Translations under genes and position numbers: made by a program | DNA from: CAWBQO01 sp963790965 | GTDB lineage: Bacteria > Bacteroidota > Rhodothermia > Rhodothermales > DASSAV01 | NCBI GenBank assembly: GCA_963790965.1 | Contig: CAWBQO010000006.1 | Location: 682,001 to 746,000, forward strand | Direction: 5' to 3' | DNA: 64,000 nucleotides | Notes under the pieces: model-generated | What the model was told of the DNA's origin: nothing | The model's input: the letters and a program-made list of their open reading frames with translations, nothing else | Database searches by the model: none | Shown: one piece after another, positions 52,686 to 61,983 of the stretch | Layout of the letters: each line of letters starts with the position of its first letter | Numbering within the stretch: position 1 is the stretch's first letter

Positions 52686-52853
52686 GAGGCTGTAGAAAAT
52701 AGAACGCGCTGTATGTAGCCGCCGGCATGAATCAAAGCACCAGCGCAACCTCCCCCTTGAGGGGGGTTCTAACGTGTGTTAGAAGGCATTCCATTCATAT
52801 AGTTCGTCGCGAATATCTGCGGTACATCCCATCTACATTAAATCACCAGCCTC
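52686..52853 (+). repeat. MITE-like dispersed element, copy 4 of 5
   Basis: 168 bp beginning GAGGCTGTAGAAAAT, immediately after the MATE stop codon, and ending AAATCACCAGCCTC. The centre is CCCCCTTGAGGGGGG, but the following ATTCAAGGGGG arm has changed, so only one hairpin option is left. Confidence 0.75.
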
Positions 52854-53048
52854 TCCAGATGCGCCGGTAGCAAGTATCGCCCTCGCAACTGGGGCGAGGT
52901 GACACCGAGGCGCGCCGGCTTCTCTTTCAGTACGAGCGTGGTCGGACGGTAGGCGGCCGTCGGACCTACGGAGCCGTCGCGCGCAGGGACGCGATTTCTC
53001 GTGCCCCGACAAGCTCATCCTCGCATTCGACTGCGCACGCCCCCCGGA
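52854..53048. other. Intergenic remainder after MITE-like copy 4
   Basis: 195 bp with no gene. CCTCGC (52881-52886) and GCGAGG (52894-52899) could form a short hairpin, but without a T-tract. Nothing else recognisable. Confidence 0.4.
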
Positions 53049-53831
53049 TCAGCGCACTGCGGCGGAGCGGCTTGATCGCATCTTTTCTGAAACCACGAGC
53101 ACGGCGGCGAGGATCGCGAGGGAGACAAGAGAAGCCCAGCCGCGCGGCAGGGCGAGTCCGCCTTGCGACGGCGATTTCGTGAGGAGATCGCCGAAGGTTG
53201 CGCCAAATGGACGCGTGAAGATGAAGGCGGTCCAGAACAAGGCGGCTTCGTCGATCCGCGTCAGGTAGTGAAGCAGGAGCACGACGCCGATCACGGCCGC
53301 CGTCACGAGCGCGCCTTGCACGTAGCTGAGTCCCGCATTGTCCGTAAGAAAGTCGCCGAAGGCGGTGCCGAGACTGTTGGAGAACACGACGGCAATCCAA
53401 AAAAGCACCTCTATGTCGCGCCGGTCTATGGGCGTCACGCGCACGTGCCCCTCACGGCGGTGCCAGACGAAGAGCGTGGCGGCGAGGCCGGCAGCAAGCA
53501 AGAGCGAACCCCAGAGATAGCCCAGCCCGAGCGTCCGGTCCATCATGTCCGACACTTCCGTTCCCGCGGTGGTAGTGGCAATGATCGCCGTCCAGAATAG
53601 GGCCGGATGGTAACGGCGCGCGCGGATCTGCGCGACGAGGATCACGAGCAGAAGCGCTCCGGTAATGACAAGCCCGACGATGTACCCGAGGTCGAGCGTC
53701 ATCGAGAGGAAGTCGCCGGCCGTTTCGCCGAGCGTCGTCGCGAGCACCTTGAGCACCCAGAAGGCAAGGGTAACTTCAGCGACTTTATTGAAGGTGGTCC
53801 TTTCGGAGGGTCGCGAGAGATCGTCCAACAC
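53049..53831 (-). CDS. COG4705-family membrane protein
   Basis: 260 residues from a GTG start. Seven or eight helices with four copies of a short motif: TTLGETAGDFL, TTAGTEVSDMM, NSLGTAFGDFL and RPFGATFGDLL, each near a helix boundary and followed by a Gly/Leu-rich helix. KVAEVTLAFWVLKVLATTLGE is the usual opening of the COG4705 proteins. Function unknown; the internal Asp-containing repeats suggest ion or metal transport. Confidence 0.75.
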   Translation of the reverse strand: MLDDLSRPSERTTFNKVAEVTLAFWVLKVLATTLGETAGDFLSMTLDLGYIVGLVITGALLLVILVAQIRARRYHPALFWTAIIATTTAGTEVSDMMDRTLGLGYLWGSLLLAAGLAATLFVWHRREGHVRVTPIDRRDIEVLFWIAVVFSNSLGTAFGDFLTDNAGLSYVQGALVTAAVIGVVLLLHYLTRIDEAALFWTAFIFTRPFGATFGDLLTKSPSQGGLALPRGWASLVSLAILAAVLVVSEKMRSSRSAAVR

Positions 53832-53962
53832 GGCTTCGTACCGGCAGTTGCGTGGCGGTGCCGAAGAGCCGGATGTTCCTTACGTTACCGGGTTCAGCAG
53901 AATAGCTACTGATGCTGAACTTTTTGGTTCAATGCCCCGCCTTCCTTTGCCGCCGGCGGCCC

Positions 53963-55597
53963 TTACTCGCGGACAACCTGCTCCGCCGTGGCGAGCGTCT
54001 TTGCGCTGTAGTCGGACATTTCCTTGTAGAAGCCGACGAACCGCTGCGGCTCGGGGGCTTCATAGGCGTCGAGGTTGTGCGCCCACCGGAAGGCAATCGG
54101 CTGGTATACGAGTTCGGCGCGCACCGAGTAGGGGCCTTTGCTGCCATTCAGAGGGACCCGGAAGTGTACGGCATCTCCGCCTCCGGTGAAGTCCAAATCA
54201 GCCATCGCGGCACCCTGCACTGCGAAGTCTTCCTCCGCCGTGAACTTGTCGAAGCCGTCGGGGAGTAGTCGGTTGTCTTTTATGAAGCGGATGGCCGTCA
54301 GGAGGCCGGTCGTCACGCGGCCGTCGGGGTCGGCGAGGATCGGTTCGTAAATCTGCACCTGATCCGGCGAGGTAATCAGGTCGTAGTGTGGTTCGAAAGT
54401 GGAGGCATCGAGGTCGTTGTCGTTGCCGACGATCAGTCCGGAAGGTTTCAAGGAACCGGATTCGAACACCACACGCTCGGCGACATCCTTGACGGTGAAG
54501 TGTATCCAGACGCGGCGCGACGGATAGGCGGTGGGCAGCTTGTGGCCGGCGAGGTTCTGGACGCGCACCGTGGCCATAAGGTTGGTGCCCTGTGTTTGAA
54601 CGTCGGCGAGTGCGAGGCGGGCGGTCTTCGTCTGGAGGTAATCGACCGTGCGCGCGGCTTCGGCGGAGAGGTCCTGTGGCAACGCTTCAACGCCGAGCCG
54701 GTCGCGGAAGCGGTTGAGCATATTCACGATGAAGAAGTTGCCGCCGCGGAACGAATGCCGGGCAAAATCCTTTCGTGGCTGGTCGAGAACGGACGTAATC
54801 GCGACGCTGTCCTTCTCCGTCGGCATATGGCAAGACTGGCAGGATCGTTTACCCTCGAAGGCACTGTGCCGCCATTCGAGGTAGGGCACCTGCTCGGGCA
54901 GTTCTCCGATGACCTCGCCCTGCGGCCCGAGCGTCTGGGTGTACAGGGTATGGCAGGTAGCGCACAGTTCCGACAGCTGCACGTGGCTGCTCTCCTGTTG
55001 ATGGAAGCCGGTGGCAGAGCGCATCACACGCTTGCGACCTTCATCCACATCGTACGGACCGTACGCGGGCCTGCCTGCCTCGGACGGATTGAGGTCGAGT
55101 TCAAAGCCGCCAACGAAGCTCTCTCTCGTTCCAAAGCCCTCGTCCGTGATCTGGTGGCAAACGGTACACGTGACGCCGTCCACGGCAAGACGGTCCTCGG
55201 GGCTACTCGCTCTGTTTGCGGGCAGATGCGCGAAGATGACGCCCTTTTCTCCCCGTAGCTTCGCCATGTAGCGCGTGGCGGGCATATGACAGGTAGCGCA
55301 TTCGTCCTCGATGTGCGCCGTCGCAGACGGGTGGTCGATGGTCTCGCGCCTGACCGCCGCCTGCCAGTACGGGTCGCGGGCGGCGTTCGCCATCATCGAC
55401 GCGCGCCAGTCCACGCCGATGGAGACCTCCTCGCCTGCCGGGTTGACGAGGCCGTTGTGGCACGCCTGGCACCTGTCTGACGTCAGGAAGAGCACTTTAC
55501 CGCCGCCCGCAAGCGTAGCGGGCAGGTGGGCGGCCGTTAGCACGAAGGCGAGAATGAGCGGAAGCGTGAGCGAGAGTAAAAGGAAGCGGCGTTTCAT
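53963..55597 (-). CDS. Pentaheme c-type cytochrome
   Basis: 544 residues with a signal anchor (about 5-30) and five CxxCH motifs: CQACH (43), CATCH (100), CTVCH (144), CATCH (212) and CQSCH (253). The C-terminal half (about 300-544) has no heme and looks beta-rich, ending in a region typical of cytochrome c554/NapC-like or multiheme family accessory domains. It should act in the periplasm or on the outer face as an electron carrier or reductase. It lies 58 bp after the cytochrome-barrel gene on the same strand. Confidence 0.86.
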   Translation of the reverse strand: MKRRFLLLSLTLPLILAFVLTAAHLPATLAGGGKVLFLTSDRCQACHNGLVNPAGEEVSIGVDWRASMMANAARDPYWQAAVRRETIDHPSATAHIEDECATCHMPATRYMAKLRGEKGVIFAHLPANRASSPEDRLAVDGVTCTVCHQITDEGFGTRESFVGGFELDLNPSEAGRPAYGPYDVDEGRKRVMRSATGFHQQESSHVQLSELCATCHTLYTQTLGPQGEVIGELPEQVPYLEWRHSAFEGKRSCQSCHMPTEKDSVAITSVLDQPRKDFARHSFRGGNFFIVNMLNRFRDRLGVEALPQDLSAEAARTVDYLQTKTARLALADVQTQGTNLMATVRVQNLAGHKLPTAYPSRRVWIHFTVKDVAERVVFESGSLKPSGLIVGNDNDLDASTFEPHYDLITSPDQVQIYEPILADPDGRVTTGLLTAIRFIKDNRLLPDGFDKFTAEEDFAVQGAAMADLDFTGGGDAVHFRVPLNGSKGPYSVRAELVYQPIAFRWAHNLDAYEAPEPQRFVGFYKEMSDYSAKTLATAEQVVRE

Positions 55598-55655
55598 GGC
55601 AACAGGGATAGGCAGATGGGAGCAGGAAGCACCGTTCGGTTTGAAGAGGGGCCGA

Positions 55656-56774
55656 TCACCAGCCCTCCGTGAGACCGCCGTCGAACCAGTCCCAGAGGAA
55701 GTACATCATCAACCGGGCGTCTCGATCTGTGCCATCGGCGGGCAGCCTCACGCCGAAGCTCGCCATGATATTTTGCCTCTTGTTGAGCGTGACCTGAAGC
55801 TGCGGCACCAGATCCCACTCGGTCGGTGCGCCCGCGGTAAGCTCCCGCACGCCGAGCACCTCCACCATCGGCGACCACGTGCGGCCCCATTGCGAGAGGC
55901 TGAAGCTCTTGCCGAGGGCACCGCGCCAGAACGCTTCCTGGTTCTTGCCTTCCTGAAGAGGAATCTCCCCGCCCGCCTGCAAGTGAACGAACCCGCCCAG
56001 CGGGAGCAGCTGGCCGAAAGAGGCGAACGGCTCGAAGATGACGTTCTTGCTCTCGTCGCTCGTGGGTAAGATGAACTCGCCCGTCAGGCTGAAGATGGTG
56101 CCCGCGTCCAGGTTGTGGTAAAAGGCGCGTTTGGCACCTACGGCCACGTCGCCGAGGCGGCCGCCGGTCCAGCCTTTTTCCGGGCGCTCCGTAAAGGAAA
56201 TGGGTACGACGACTTCCCACTGATTGCGGGCACCGAAGCGCTGTTCATAAACAAACTCGTTGCCGACGGCCCCCTCATTCTCAACGTCTATGGTGGCGGT
56301 ATAGACCGCTTCATCTTCCGGGTACGCCTTTTCAGTGAGGAGCGGGCGGGGGAAGTTGAGATCTCCTCGCGGCCAGGCGGGGTTGTCGCAAAAGGTGCGG
56401 ATGTAGTCGAGCGTTTCCTGCAGCTCGGCCTCGGTCAGCGCTTCACCGAACGCGGGCATCATCTCGGCAAAGCCGCGCGCCGGGCCGCCGCTGTGGGCGA
56501 TGGCAAGCCAGTCCGTATCAGGCTCGCGAAGGGCAAAATTGCAACTCGAAAAGTCGGGAAGTGGCGTCTCGAAGGCCACCTTGCTCGAAGGTTCGCCGGT
56601 GCCGTCTTCTCCGTGACAACTCGCGCACGCCCACCGGTAGAGTTCTCTTCCCCCTCTGGGACGATCTTCGCCGCCGGGGTTCGGACGCGGCGTTCCGACG
56701 GACGCGGCGATGACAAAAATCAGGGCGGGTGCCAGAACCGGCAGCAGGAGGCGGTAGGTGAAGAGCCTTTTCAT
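55656..56774 (-). CDS. Cytochrome c / outer-membrane beta-barrel fusion
   Basis: 372 residues. Signal segment (about 8-25), then one class I cytochrome c domain: CASCH (50-54) and a likely Met axial ligand at EMMPAFG (105-106), ending near residue 130. The rest (about 150-372) is amphipathic beta: EFVYEQRFGARNQWEVVVPI, DVAVGAKRAFYH, FGVRLP and an aromatic terminus FDGGLTEGW, like transporters of the MetA-pathway/porin type. It is the upstream partner of the pentaheme cytochrome. Start has a GAGG ribosome site. Confidence 0.78.
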   Translation of the reverse strand: MKRLFTYRLLLPVLAPALIFVIAASVGTPRPNPGGEDRPRGGRELYRWACASCHGEDGTGEPSSKVAFETPLPDFSSCNFALREPDTDWLAIAHSGGPARGFAEMMPAFGEALTEAELQETLDYIRTFCDNPAWPRGDLNFPRPLLTEKAYPEDEAVYTATIDVENEGAVGNEFVYEQRFGARNQWEVVVPISFTERPEKGWTGGRLGDVAVGAKRAFYHNLDAGTIFSLTGEFILPTSDESKNVIFEPFASFGQLLPLGGFVHLQAGGEIPLQEGKNQEAFWRGALGKSFSLSQWGRTWSPMVEVLGVRELTAGAPTEWDLVPQLQVTLNKRQNIMASFGVRLPADGTDRDARLMMYFLWDWFDGGLTEGW

Positions 56775-57099
56775 GGGGCAACCTCGGTCCGCAACAGCGG
56801 ACCGGCAGGATATGGTCGGTACCAGATCCCGAAGAACCCCTTAGCCTCATCTCAGCCGGCGAGGACGCCCGTGTTCGGAACGAGTGCTTCCTGGTCCTTC
56901 AGGCAAGCGAAGCTCCGGCGCGGCCTCTTGCGGGTCAACGTCGCCGCCTCGTTCACGCTTAACGTAAGGACGCACGAAACCAATAGCTTGCTCACACCGG
57001 CATTTTGTAGTAACGACGAATGGACGCGCGGGCGGAGAGATGCCTTCGGTGCCACCCCGCGCCGGGGCGCGATATAAAGGCGAGATCCACAGGCGAGAA
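56775..57099. other. Intergenic region upstream of the cytochrome operon
   Basis: 325 bp with no convincing gene; a 67-codon open frame on the minus strand (56852-57055) has a weak hydrophobic patch but no other protein-like sign. It probably holds the promoter of the cytochrome genes. Confidence 0.4.
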
Positions 57100-57273
57100 T
57101 CAGTCGCCAACCATCGTATCGCGGCAGTTTTCGCAGATCTCGAACTCGTGCTCCGACTCGGCAAAGTCCTCGGAGTCGTCGTTCACATCGTCGCCTTGTT
57201 CAGAAGCGATCCGGCCCGTCGTGCCGTCTTCATACGCTTCCTCGCCGGGCGGCAGATGCAAGGATAGAGACAT
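57100..57273 (-). CDS. Small acidic CxxC protein (hypothetical)
   Basis: 57 residues from ATG 57273. After MSLSLHLPPGEEAYEDG it is rich in Asp/Glu and ends HEFEICENCRDTMVGD, with a single CxxC. The frame stays open upstream into the MITE-like copy, which is not coding. Expression is uncertain, but base use is unlike the repeat and a CxxC end suggests a small metal or redox peptide. Confidence 0.35.
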   Translation of the reverse strand: MSLSLHLPPGEEAYEDGTTGRIASEQGDDVNDDSEDFAESEHEFEICENCRDTMVGD

Positions 57274-57294
57274 AGCGCTCGAACAATCTGTCAA

Positions 57295-57466
57295 CAGGTT
57301 GTCGAAATACCAGAACGCGCTGCACGTAGCTGACGAACCGAACCAAAGTACCAACGCCACCTCCTCCTCGATGAGTATTCAAGAGGGCATTAGGCAGCGG
57401 TTCAGTCACGTACATCGTCCCGGATATGTGCGATACATCCCGTCCGTAGTAAGTCAACAGGCGCTC
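57295..57466 (+). repeat. MITE-like dispersed element, copy 5 of 5
   Basis: 172 bp, the most diverged copy: AGGTTGTCGAAAT at the left and AAGTCAACAGGCGCTC at the right. The central palindrome is degraded (CTCCTCGATGAG). Directly after it, GGAGGCTGTTGATTTA at 57469 is another copy of the terminal motif, and GCAGGCTGCTAAA inverted near 57551 may close a second, shorter element. Confidence 0.68.
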
Positions 57467-57868
57467 GGGAGGCTGTTGATTTATTTCACTTGAGCTTTGA
57501 CAGCAGATACGTGTCCGCCATACTTCGACAGCCCTTTAGCAGCCTGCAAGGGTAGATCCTTCACTCTGTTCAGGATGACAAGCGGGGATGCCGGAGAAGG
57601 CGAATCAGGGCGGCGCATAAGAAAAGCAGAACAACCCCCGGGTGTCATGCCGGCGAAGCGAAGCATCTCAGCTTTGCTTTAGTTTGCCATTGACTGAGTT
57701 CACACAACCACTGATGTCTCGTCCGAATTCACGTTATTCGACAGCCGCTTACGTGTGACCTGAACGAAAGAGCAGCGAGAGGCGACCTCTGCTCTGGGCC
57801 GCCTCCCAATGCTCTTGGTTACCCGTCCCGCACTCGTATTTTCGCGGCGCGCGGGGTCGTCGGACCTT
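57467..57868. other. Repeat-rich intergenic region before the aldo/keto reductases
   Basis: About 400 bp without a gene. It holds the extra terminal motif at 57469, and at 57551-57672 a dispersed hairpin repeat matching, inverted, the one at 5921. The last 190 bp show no structure I can name. Confidence 0.5.
57551..57672. repeat. Dispersed hairpin repeat
   Basis: GATCCTTCACTCTGTTCAGG at the left and GTGTCATGCCGGCGAAGCGA at the right, the latter inverted relative to 5921-5953. It belongs to the same family as the blocks at 5921 and 30957. Confidence 0.6.
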
Positions 57869-58756
57869 TTACTTTGCGCCCTTTGCCGCCTTTTCAAGGC
57901 TCTTGAACTCCTCGTCGGTGAGATGGAGCGTCGCGCCGTCCATGTTTTCCTCCAAATGCTCGATGCTGGAAGTCCCGGGGATGGGCAGCATCACCGGCGA
58001 GCGTTTCAGCAGCCAGGCAAGGGCAATCTGCGACGGCATTGCTTCGAGCCGCTCGGACGCATCAGCCAGCGGCCCTTTCTCGGTCGTCAGCTTGCCGGTC
58101 GAAAGGGGAAACCAAGGGATGAACCCGATGCCTTCCGCCTCGCAGTATTCGAGCACCGATTCCCACTCGCGGTCGCCGAGGTTGTAGCGGTTCTGTACGG
58201 TCGTGATCTCAAGCGTCTCACGCGCCTCCTTGATGTCGTCGACACCGACCTCTGAGAGGCCGATGTGGCGGATCTTGCCTTCTTTCTGCAGGTCCGCGAG
58301 CGTGCCGAACTGGTCTTCCGCGGGCACCTTCGGGTCGATGCGGTGGAGCTGGTAAAGGTCGATCCTGTCCAGCTTGAGCCGCTTCAGGCTGCCTTCACAG
58401 GCGCTCCGGAGATGCTCCGGTCGGCCGTTCGGGTCCCACTTATTGGGGCCGCTGCGCGTAAGGCCCGCCTTTGTGGCGATGACAAGCCCGGCGGGGTACG
58501 GGTGGAGCGCTTCGGCGATGATCTCCTCGACCACATATGGGCCGTACGAATCTGCGGTATCGATCAGGTTCACGCCGAGGTCGAGCGAGCGGTGGAGCAC
58601 CTTTTTGGCGTTCTCGCGGTCCGCCGGCGGCCCCCATACGCCCTTACCCGTAAGCTGCATGGAACCGTAGCCGAGGCGGTAGACTTCGAGGTCGCCGCCG
58701 ATGCGAAATGTGCCGCCGTGCGAGGCAGGAGCATTTCCTTTTTCTTGTTCTTTCAT
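57869..58756 (-). CDS. Aldo/keto reductase
   Basis: 295 residues, TIM-barrel AKR. LGYGSMQLTGKGVWGPP at the start, LIDTADSYGPYVVEE with catalytic Asp and Tyr, ATKAGLTRSG with Lys, and LHRIDP with His complete the tetrad. RLEAMPSQIALAWLLKRSPVMLPIPGTSS binds NADPH. Substrate unknown; these proteins reduce carbonyls. It is followed, in the direction of transcription, by no obvious terminator. A second AKR lies upstream on the same strand. Confidence 0.88.
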   Translation of the reverse strand: MKEQEKGNAPASHGGTFRIGGDLEVYRLGYGSMQLTGKGVWGPPADRENAKKVLHRSLDLGVNLIDTADSYGPYVVEEIIAEALHPYPAGLVIATKAGLTRSGPNKWDPNGRPEHLRSACEGSLKRLKLDRIDLYQLHRIDPKVPAEDQFGTLADLQKEGKIRHIGLSEVGVDDIKEARETLEITTVQNRYNLGDREWESVLEYCEAEGIGFIPWFPLSTGKLTTEKGPLADASERLEAMPSQIALAWLLKRSPVMLPIPGTSSIEHLEENMDGATLHLTDEEFKSLEKAAKGAK

Positions 58757-58964
58757 TTTTATCTAAGGTGTGCTGGTCAGGCCGTTGAACAGCGGTGATC
58801 AAGAAGATCCCGGGCGGGTTTACCGCGCTCGAAGTGTCCTTTCGGCGAAGGCGGTAAGCCGGCTTGCAACTGTCACAACCGAACGCCTGCAACGCATGAT
58901 GTGGATGATCTACCGGGACGGGTGCAGCGTAGGGTGCCGGGCCTTCGCAGTGTTCAACAGGTTC
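58757..58964. other. Gap between the two aldo/keto reductase genes
   Basis: 208 bp, no gene. AGGCCGTTGAACA (58782) and, inverted, TGTTCAACAGGTTC (58950) resemble the terminal repeats of the MITE-like family, but the inside shares nothing with the five copies; chance or a distant relative. Confidence 0.3.
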
Positions 58965-59945
58965 TTATCGGTTGACGGTGCTCATGTCGGCGTACCGCTC
59001 GCCTTCGGCGGCTCCGCGCGGCGCGAGTTCATCGATCTGGCGCAAGTCGTCCGGCGTCAGCTGCACGTCGAGCGCGGCGACGTTCTCGTCGAGGTACTTG
59101 CGATGCTTCGTGCCGGGGATGGGCACAATATCCTCGCCCTGCGCAAGCACCCAGGCCAGCGCAAGCTGCGCGGGCGTCGCGCCTTTCTCCTCGGCCATGC
59201 CTTCGAGGCGCGAGACGAGGCGCAAGTTGCGGTCAAAGTTCTCGCCCTGGAATCGCGGCGACTGTCGCCGGTAGTCGTCTTCCGGAAGGTCGTCGAACTT
59301 CTGGAATCGCCCGGTGAGAAAGCCTCGGCCGAGCGGACTGTAGGCGACGAAGCCGATGCCGAGTTCGCGCACGACCTTGAGGATCTCGTCCTCCACGTCT
59401 CGCGACCACAGGGAATACTCCGTCTGCAGGGCCGAGATCGGGTGCGTGGCATGGGCGCGGCGGATGGTCTCCGGCCTTGCTTCCGAGAGGCCGAGGAAGC
59501 GCACCTTGCCTTGCTGGACAAGGTCACCCATAGCGCCGACGGTCTCTTCGATGGGCACCTTCGGATCGACGCGGTGCTGGTAGTAGAGGTCGATATGATC
59601 AACGGCGAGGCGTTGAAGGGAGGCGTCGCACGCCTTGCGCACGTAGTCAGGGCGGCCGTTGATGCCGATCCAGCTGCCGTCGGGCCGGCGCTCGTTGCCG
59701 AATTTCGTGGCGAGGACAACCTCCTTGCGCCGGTCCTTGATGGCGCGCCCCACGAGTTCTTCGTTGGTGAAGGGGCCGTACATATCCGCGGTGTCGAGGA
59801 AGGAGAGGCCGATATCGAGCGCATGATGGATCGTGGCGACGGACTCCTGTTCAGAGCCGCCCTTGTAGAAGTCGGACATGCCCATGCAGCCGAGTCCGAG
59901 TGCGGAGACGGCGAGGTCGTGCGAGCCGAGTTGACGTTGTTGCAT
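58965..59945 (-). CDS. Aldo/keto reductase
   Basis: 326 residues from ATG 59945; in-frame sequence upstream is not protein-like. MQQRQLGSHDLAVSALGLGC, FLDTADMYGPFTNEE (Asp and Tyr of the tetrad), VLATKFGNERR (Lys) and YYQHRVDP (His) mark the AKR11/13-like branch. NADPH-dependent carbonyl reduction in the cytosol is expected. Sequence only moderately like its neighbour, so the pair is probably an old duplication. Confidence 0.9.
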   Translation of the reverse strand: MQQRQLGSHDLAVSALGLGCMGMSDFYKGGSEQESVATIHHALDIGLSFLDTADMYGPFTNEELVGRAIKDRRKEVVLATKFGNERRPDGSWIGINGRPDYVRKACDASLQRLAVDHIDLYYQHRVDPKVPIEETVGAMGDLVQQGKVRFLGLSEARPETIRRAHATHPISALQTEYSLWSRDVEDEILKVVRELGIGFVAYSPLGRGFLTGRFQKFDDLPEDDYRRQSPRFQGENFDRNLRLVSRLEGMAEEKGATPAQLALAWVLAQGEDIVPIPGTKHRKYLDENVAALDVQLTPDDLRQIDELAPRGAAEGERYADMSTVNR

Positions 59946-60342
59946 AATATATGAGGAGCAAGTTGCTGTAAAGCGAACCCGATATAAACGGTCCATCAGG
60001 CGCTGCGATTGCCGACAAGTGCAACATTCCTGACAGCGGCAGCCTTGAAATGAGCTATGGCAACGCGGCGCACCCTCCGCGCCCAACACTCCTGCTCCCC
60101 GTCCCGCCGCGCGCGGCAGAGGCAGCGCTGTTCGGGGGCGGAACCCTACTGGTATGCCCCCGCTGGCTGAGCCACGTCATAGTTAGTGCAGGTGGGCAAT
60201 CCGGCGTTGTCACGCCATAATTCCATGCTCGTTGCAGGGCAGGATGGAGCTTTAAGGAGGCAGATCCTACTTTATACGTTAGGGTTGCGGCAGAGCAACA
60301 ACATCCGCTGCGTGGAGCACCCGTTTCGACATGAGGTAAACC
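59946..60342. other. Divergent intergenic region
   Basis: 397 bp between an aldo/keto reductase and the SPW/VKOR gene. A TTTATACGTT-type -10 lies near 60272, and GAGGT 7 nt before the ATG at 60343 is a good ribosome site. No gene or repeat seen. Confidence 0.4.
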
Positions 60343-61857
60343 ATGGATAACCACAACAATGGCGGCATGGGGAAGCGCGGGGTGACGCGGCCCATGGCGA
60401 TGCACGGCAAAGGAGACGGGAAGATGGAGCACGGCGAGCCGTACAGCGACGCTCGCTACAAAATGCTCCGAATGCACCACAAGCAGACACTCTGGGTCTA
60501 CTGGTGCCTCATCGGACTCGGCGTCTGGATGCTGGCGGCTCCCTTCTCGCTCGGCTACCTGAATCCTATGAACTGGGTCGACCCGAGCGGCGGGCGCGGC
60601 GTGTGGTTCGGCGACGGCTTGCATACGGAGCTTCGCGCGTGGCTCATGACGGCCAACGACTTGCTGGCCGGCGTGCTTCTCATCTTCTTCGGCTGGCGGG
60701 CGCTCAAACCCGACCGGCCGATGAGCCTCTGGGGCGCGTGCTTCGTCGGCGCGGCCATTAACGTGGCCCCGGTGCTCTTCTGGGCACCGACGTCGGCGGC
60801 TTACCTGAACAACACGCTCGTCGGTATGCTCGTGATCGCGCTCACGATCCTCATTCCGGGAATGCCGAACATGATCCTGTTCATGAAGATGGGCGGCGAA
60901 GTGCCGCAGGGCTGGAGCTATAACCCGTCGTCGTGGCCGCAGCGGTGGATCATGATCTTGCTCGGATTTGCGGGCCTGCTCGTCTCTCGCTACCTCGGCA
61001 TGTTTCAGCTCGGCTATATCGAGACGGCCTGGGATCCGTTCTTCGGCGGGAGCACGGAGGCGGTCTTGAACTCAAACATGAGCCATATGTGGCCCGTCTC
61101 CGACGGAGCGCTCGGCGGACTGGCGTATACCTTCGAGTTTCTCATGGGCTTCATGGGCGCGCCGACGCGCTGGCGCACGATGCCCTGGATGGTCGCTTTC
61201 TTCGGCATCCTCGTTATTCCGCTCGGACTCGTACACATCTTTCTGGTCATCTCGCAGCCGGTCGTTGTCGGGCAATGGTGTACGATGTGCCTGCTCGCCG
61301 CGGCGATCATGCTGCCGATGATCCCGATCGAGGTGGACGAGGTGATCGCGATGGGGCAGCACATGGTCCGTGCGAAGAAGCGCGGCGAGGGCATGTGGAA
61401 CGTCTTCTGGAAGGGCGGCAACCCTGAAGGGAGCACGGAGGACGAACGCTCGCCCGAACTCATGCAGCTTCCGGAGAAGCCGGGTGCGGTTCTCAAATCT
61501 TCGGTGTGGGGCATGAGCGTGCCGTGGACGCTGGCCGTTTCAGCCGTAATCGGCATCGGGCTGATGGCGGTGCCGGATCTGCTTTCGGTCGAGAAACCCG
61601 CCTCCATCGTCTATCATCTCGGCGGGGCGCTCATCGTCGTGCTGTCGGTCATCTGCATGGGCGAGCCGCTTCGCCTCGGGCGCTATGGCAATCTGCTGCT
61701 CGGCCTCGTGGTGGCGGCTCTGCCGTGGTTCCTAAGTGGCGGCGGCGTGGCGGCGCATGTTATAGGGCTTGTAGCCGGACTTGTCGTCATCATCCTTGCC
61801 TTTCCGCGAGGTCCGAAGCAAGAGCAGTATGGCCTCTGGGAATCTTACGTGCGTTAA
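60343..61857 (+). CDS. SPW-repeat / VKOR-like membrane protein
   Basis: 504 residues with about 10-12 helices. A hydrophilic, His/Met/Lys-rich N terminus (about 1-45) precedes an SPW-type segment (LIGLGVWMLAAPFSLGYL), and a second such unit occupies the C terminus (VPWTLAVSAVIGIGLMAVP, GGALIVVLSVICMGEP). In the middle HIFLVISQPVVVGQWCTMC carries a CxxC (Cys313, Cys316) in the setting of vitamin K epoxide reductase-like domains. Disulfide or quinone redox in the cytoplasmic membrane is plausible. Confidence 0.75.
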   Translation: MDNHNNGGMGKRGVTRPMAMHGKGDGKMEHGEPYSDARYKMLRMHHKQTLWVYWCLIGLGVWMLAAPFSLGYLNPMNWVDPSGGRGVWFGDGLHTELRAWLMTANDLLAGVLLIFFGWRALKPDRPMSLWGACFVGAAINVAPVLFWAPTSAAYLNNTLVGMLVIALTILIPGMPNMILFMKMGGEVPQGWSYNPSSWPQRWIMILLGFAGLLVSRYLGMFQLGYIETAWDPFFGGSTEAVLNSNMSHMWPVSDGALGGLAYTFEFLMGFMGAPTRWRTMPWMVAFFGILVIPLGLVHIFLVISQPVVVGQWCTMCLLAAAIMLPMIPIEVDEVIAMGQHMVRAKKRGEGMWNVFWKGGNPEGSTEDERSPELMQLPEKPGAVLKSSVWGMSVPWTLAVSAVIGIGLMAVPDLLSVEKPASIVYHLGGALIVVLSVICMGEPLRLGRYGNLLLGLVVAALPWFLSGGGVAAHVIGLVAGLVVIILAFPRGPKQEQYGLWESYVR

Positions 61858-61983
61858 AGGCCCGTCCGTGTGGATTCTCCGCAAGAGGGTTGCGCCTGCA
61901 GCCGCTTTCCGCTATCATGTGCAGCCGGGTCGCGGGTAGATTCGGCGCGCGGGAAGATCAAGGGTCTATAAAGAGGAAATGGA

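Noticed and set aside
51461..52702. 413-codon frame inside the MATE gene
   Set aside because: Other-frame shadow; lacks hydrophobic helices while the MATE frame is complete.
56852..57055. 67-codon minus frame before the cytochrome genes
   Set aside because: No ribosome site, no recognisable motif, unremarkable length for GC-rich DNA.
58757..58964. Sixth MITE-like copy between aldo/keto reductase genes
   Set aside because: Ends resemble the family but the interior does not match any copy.
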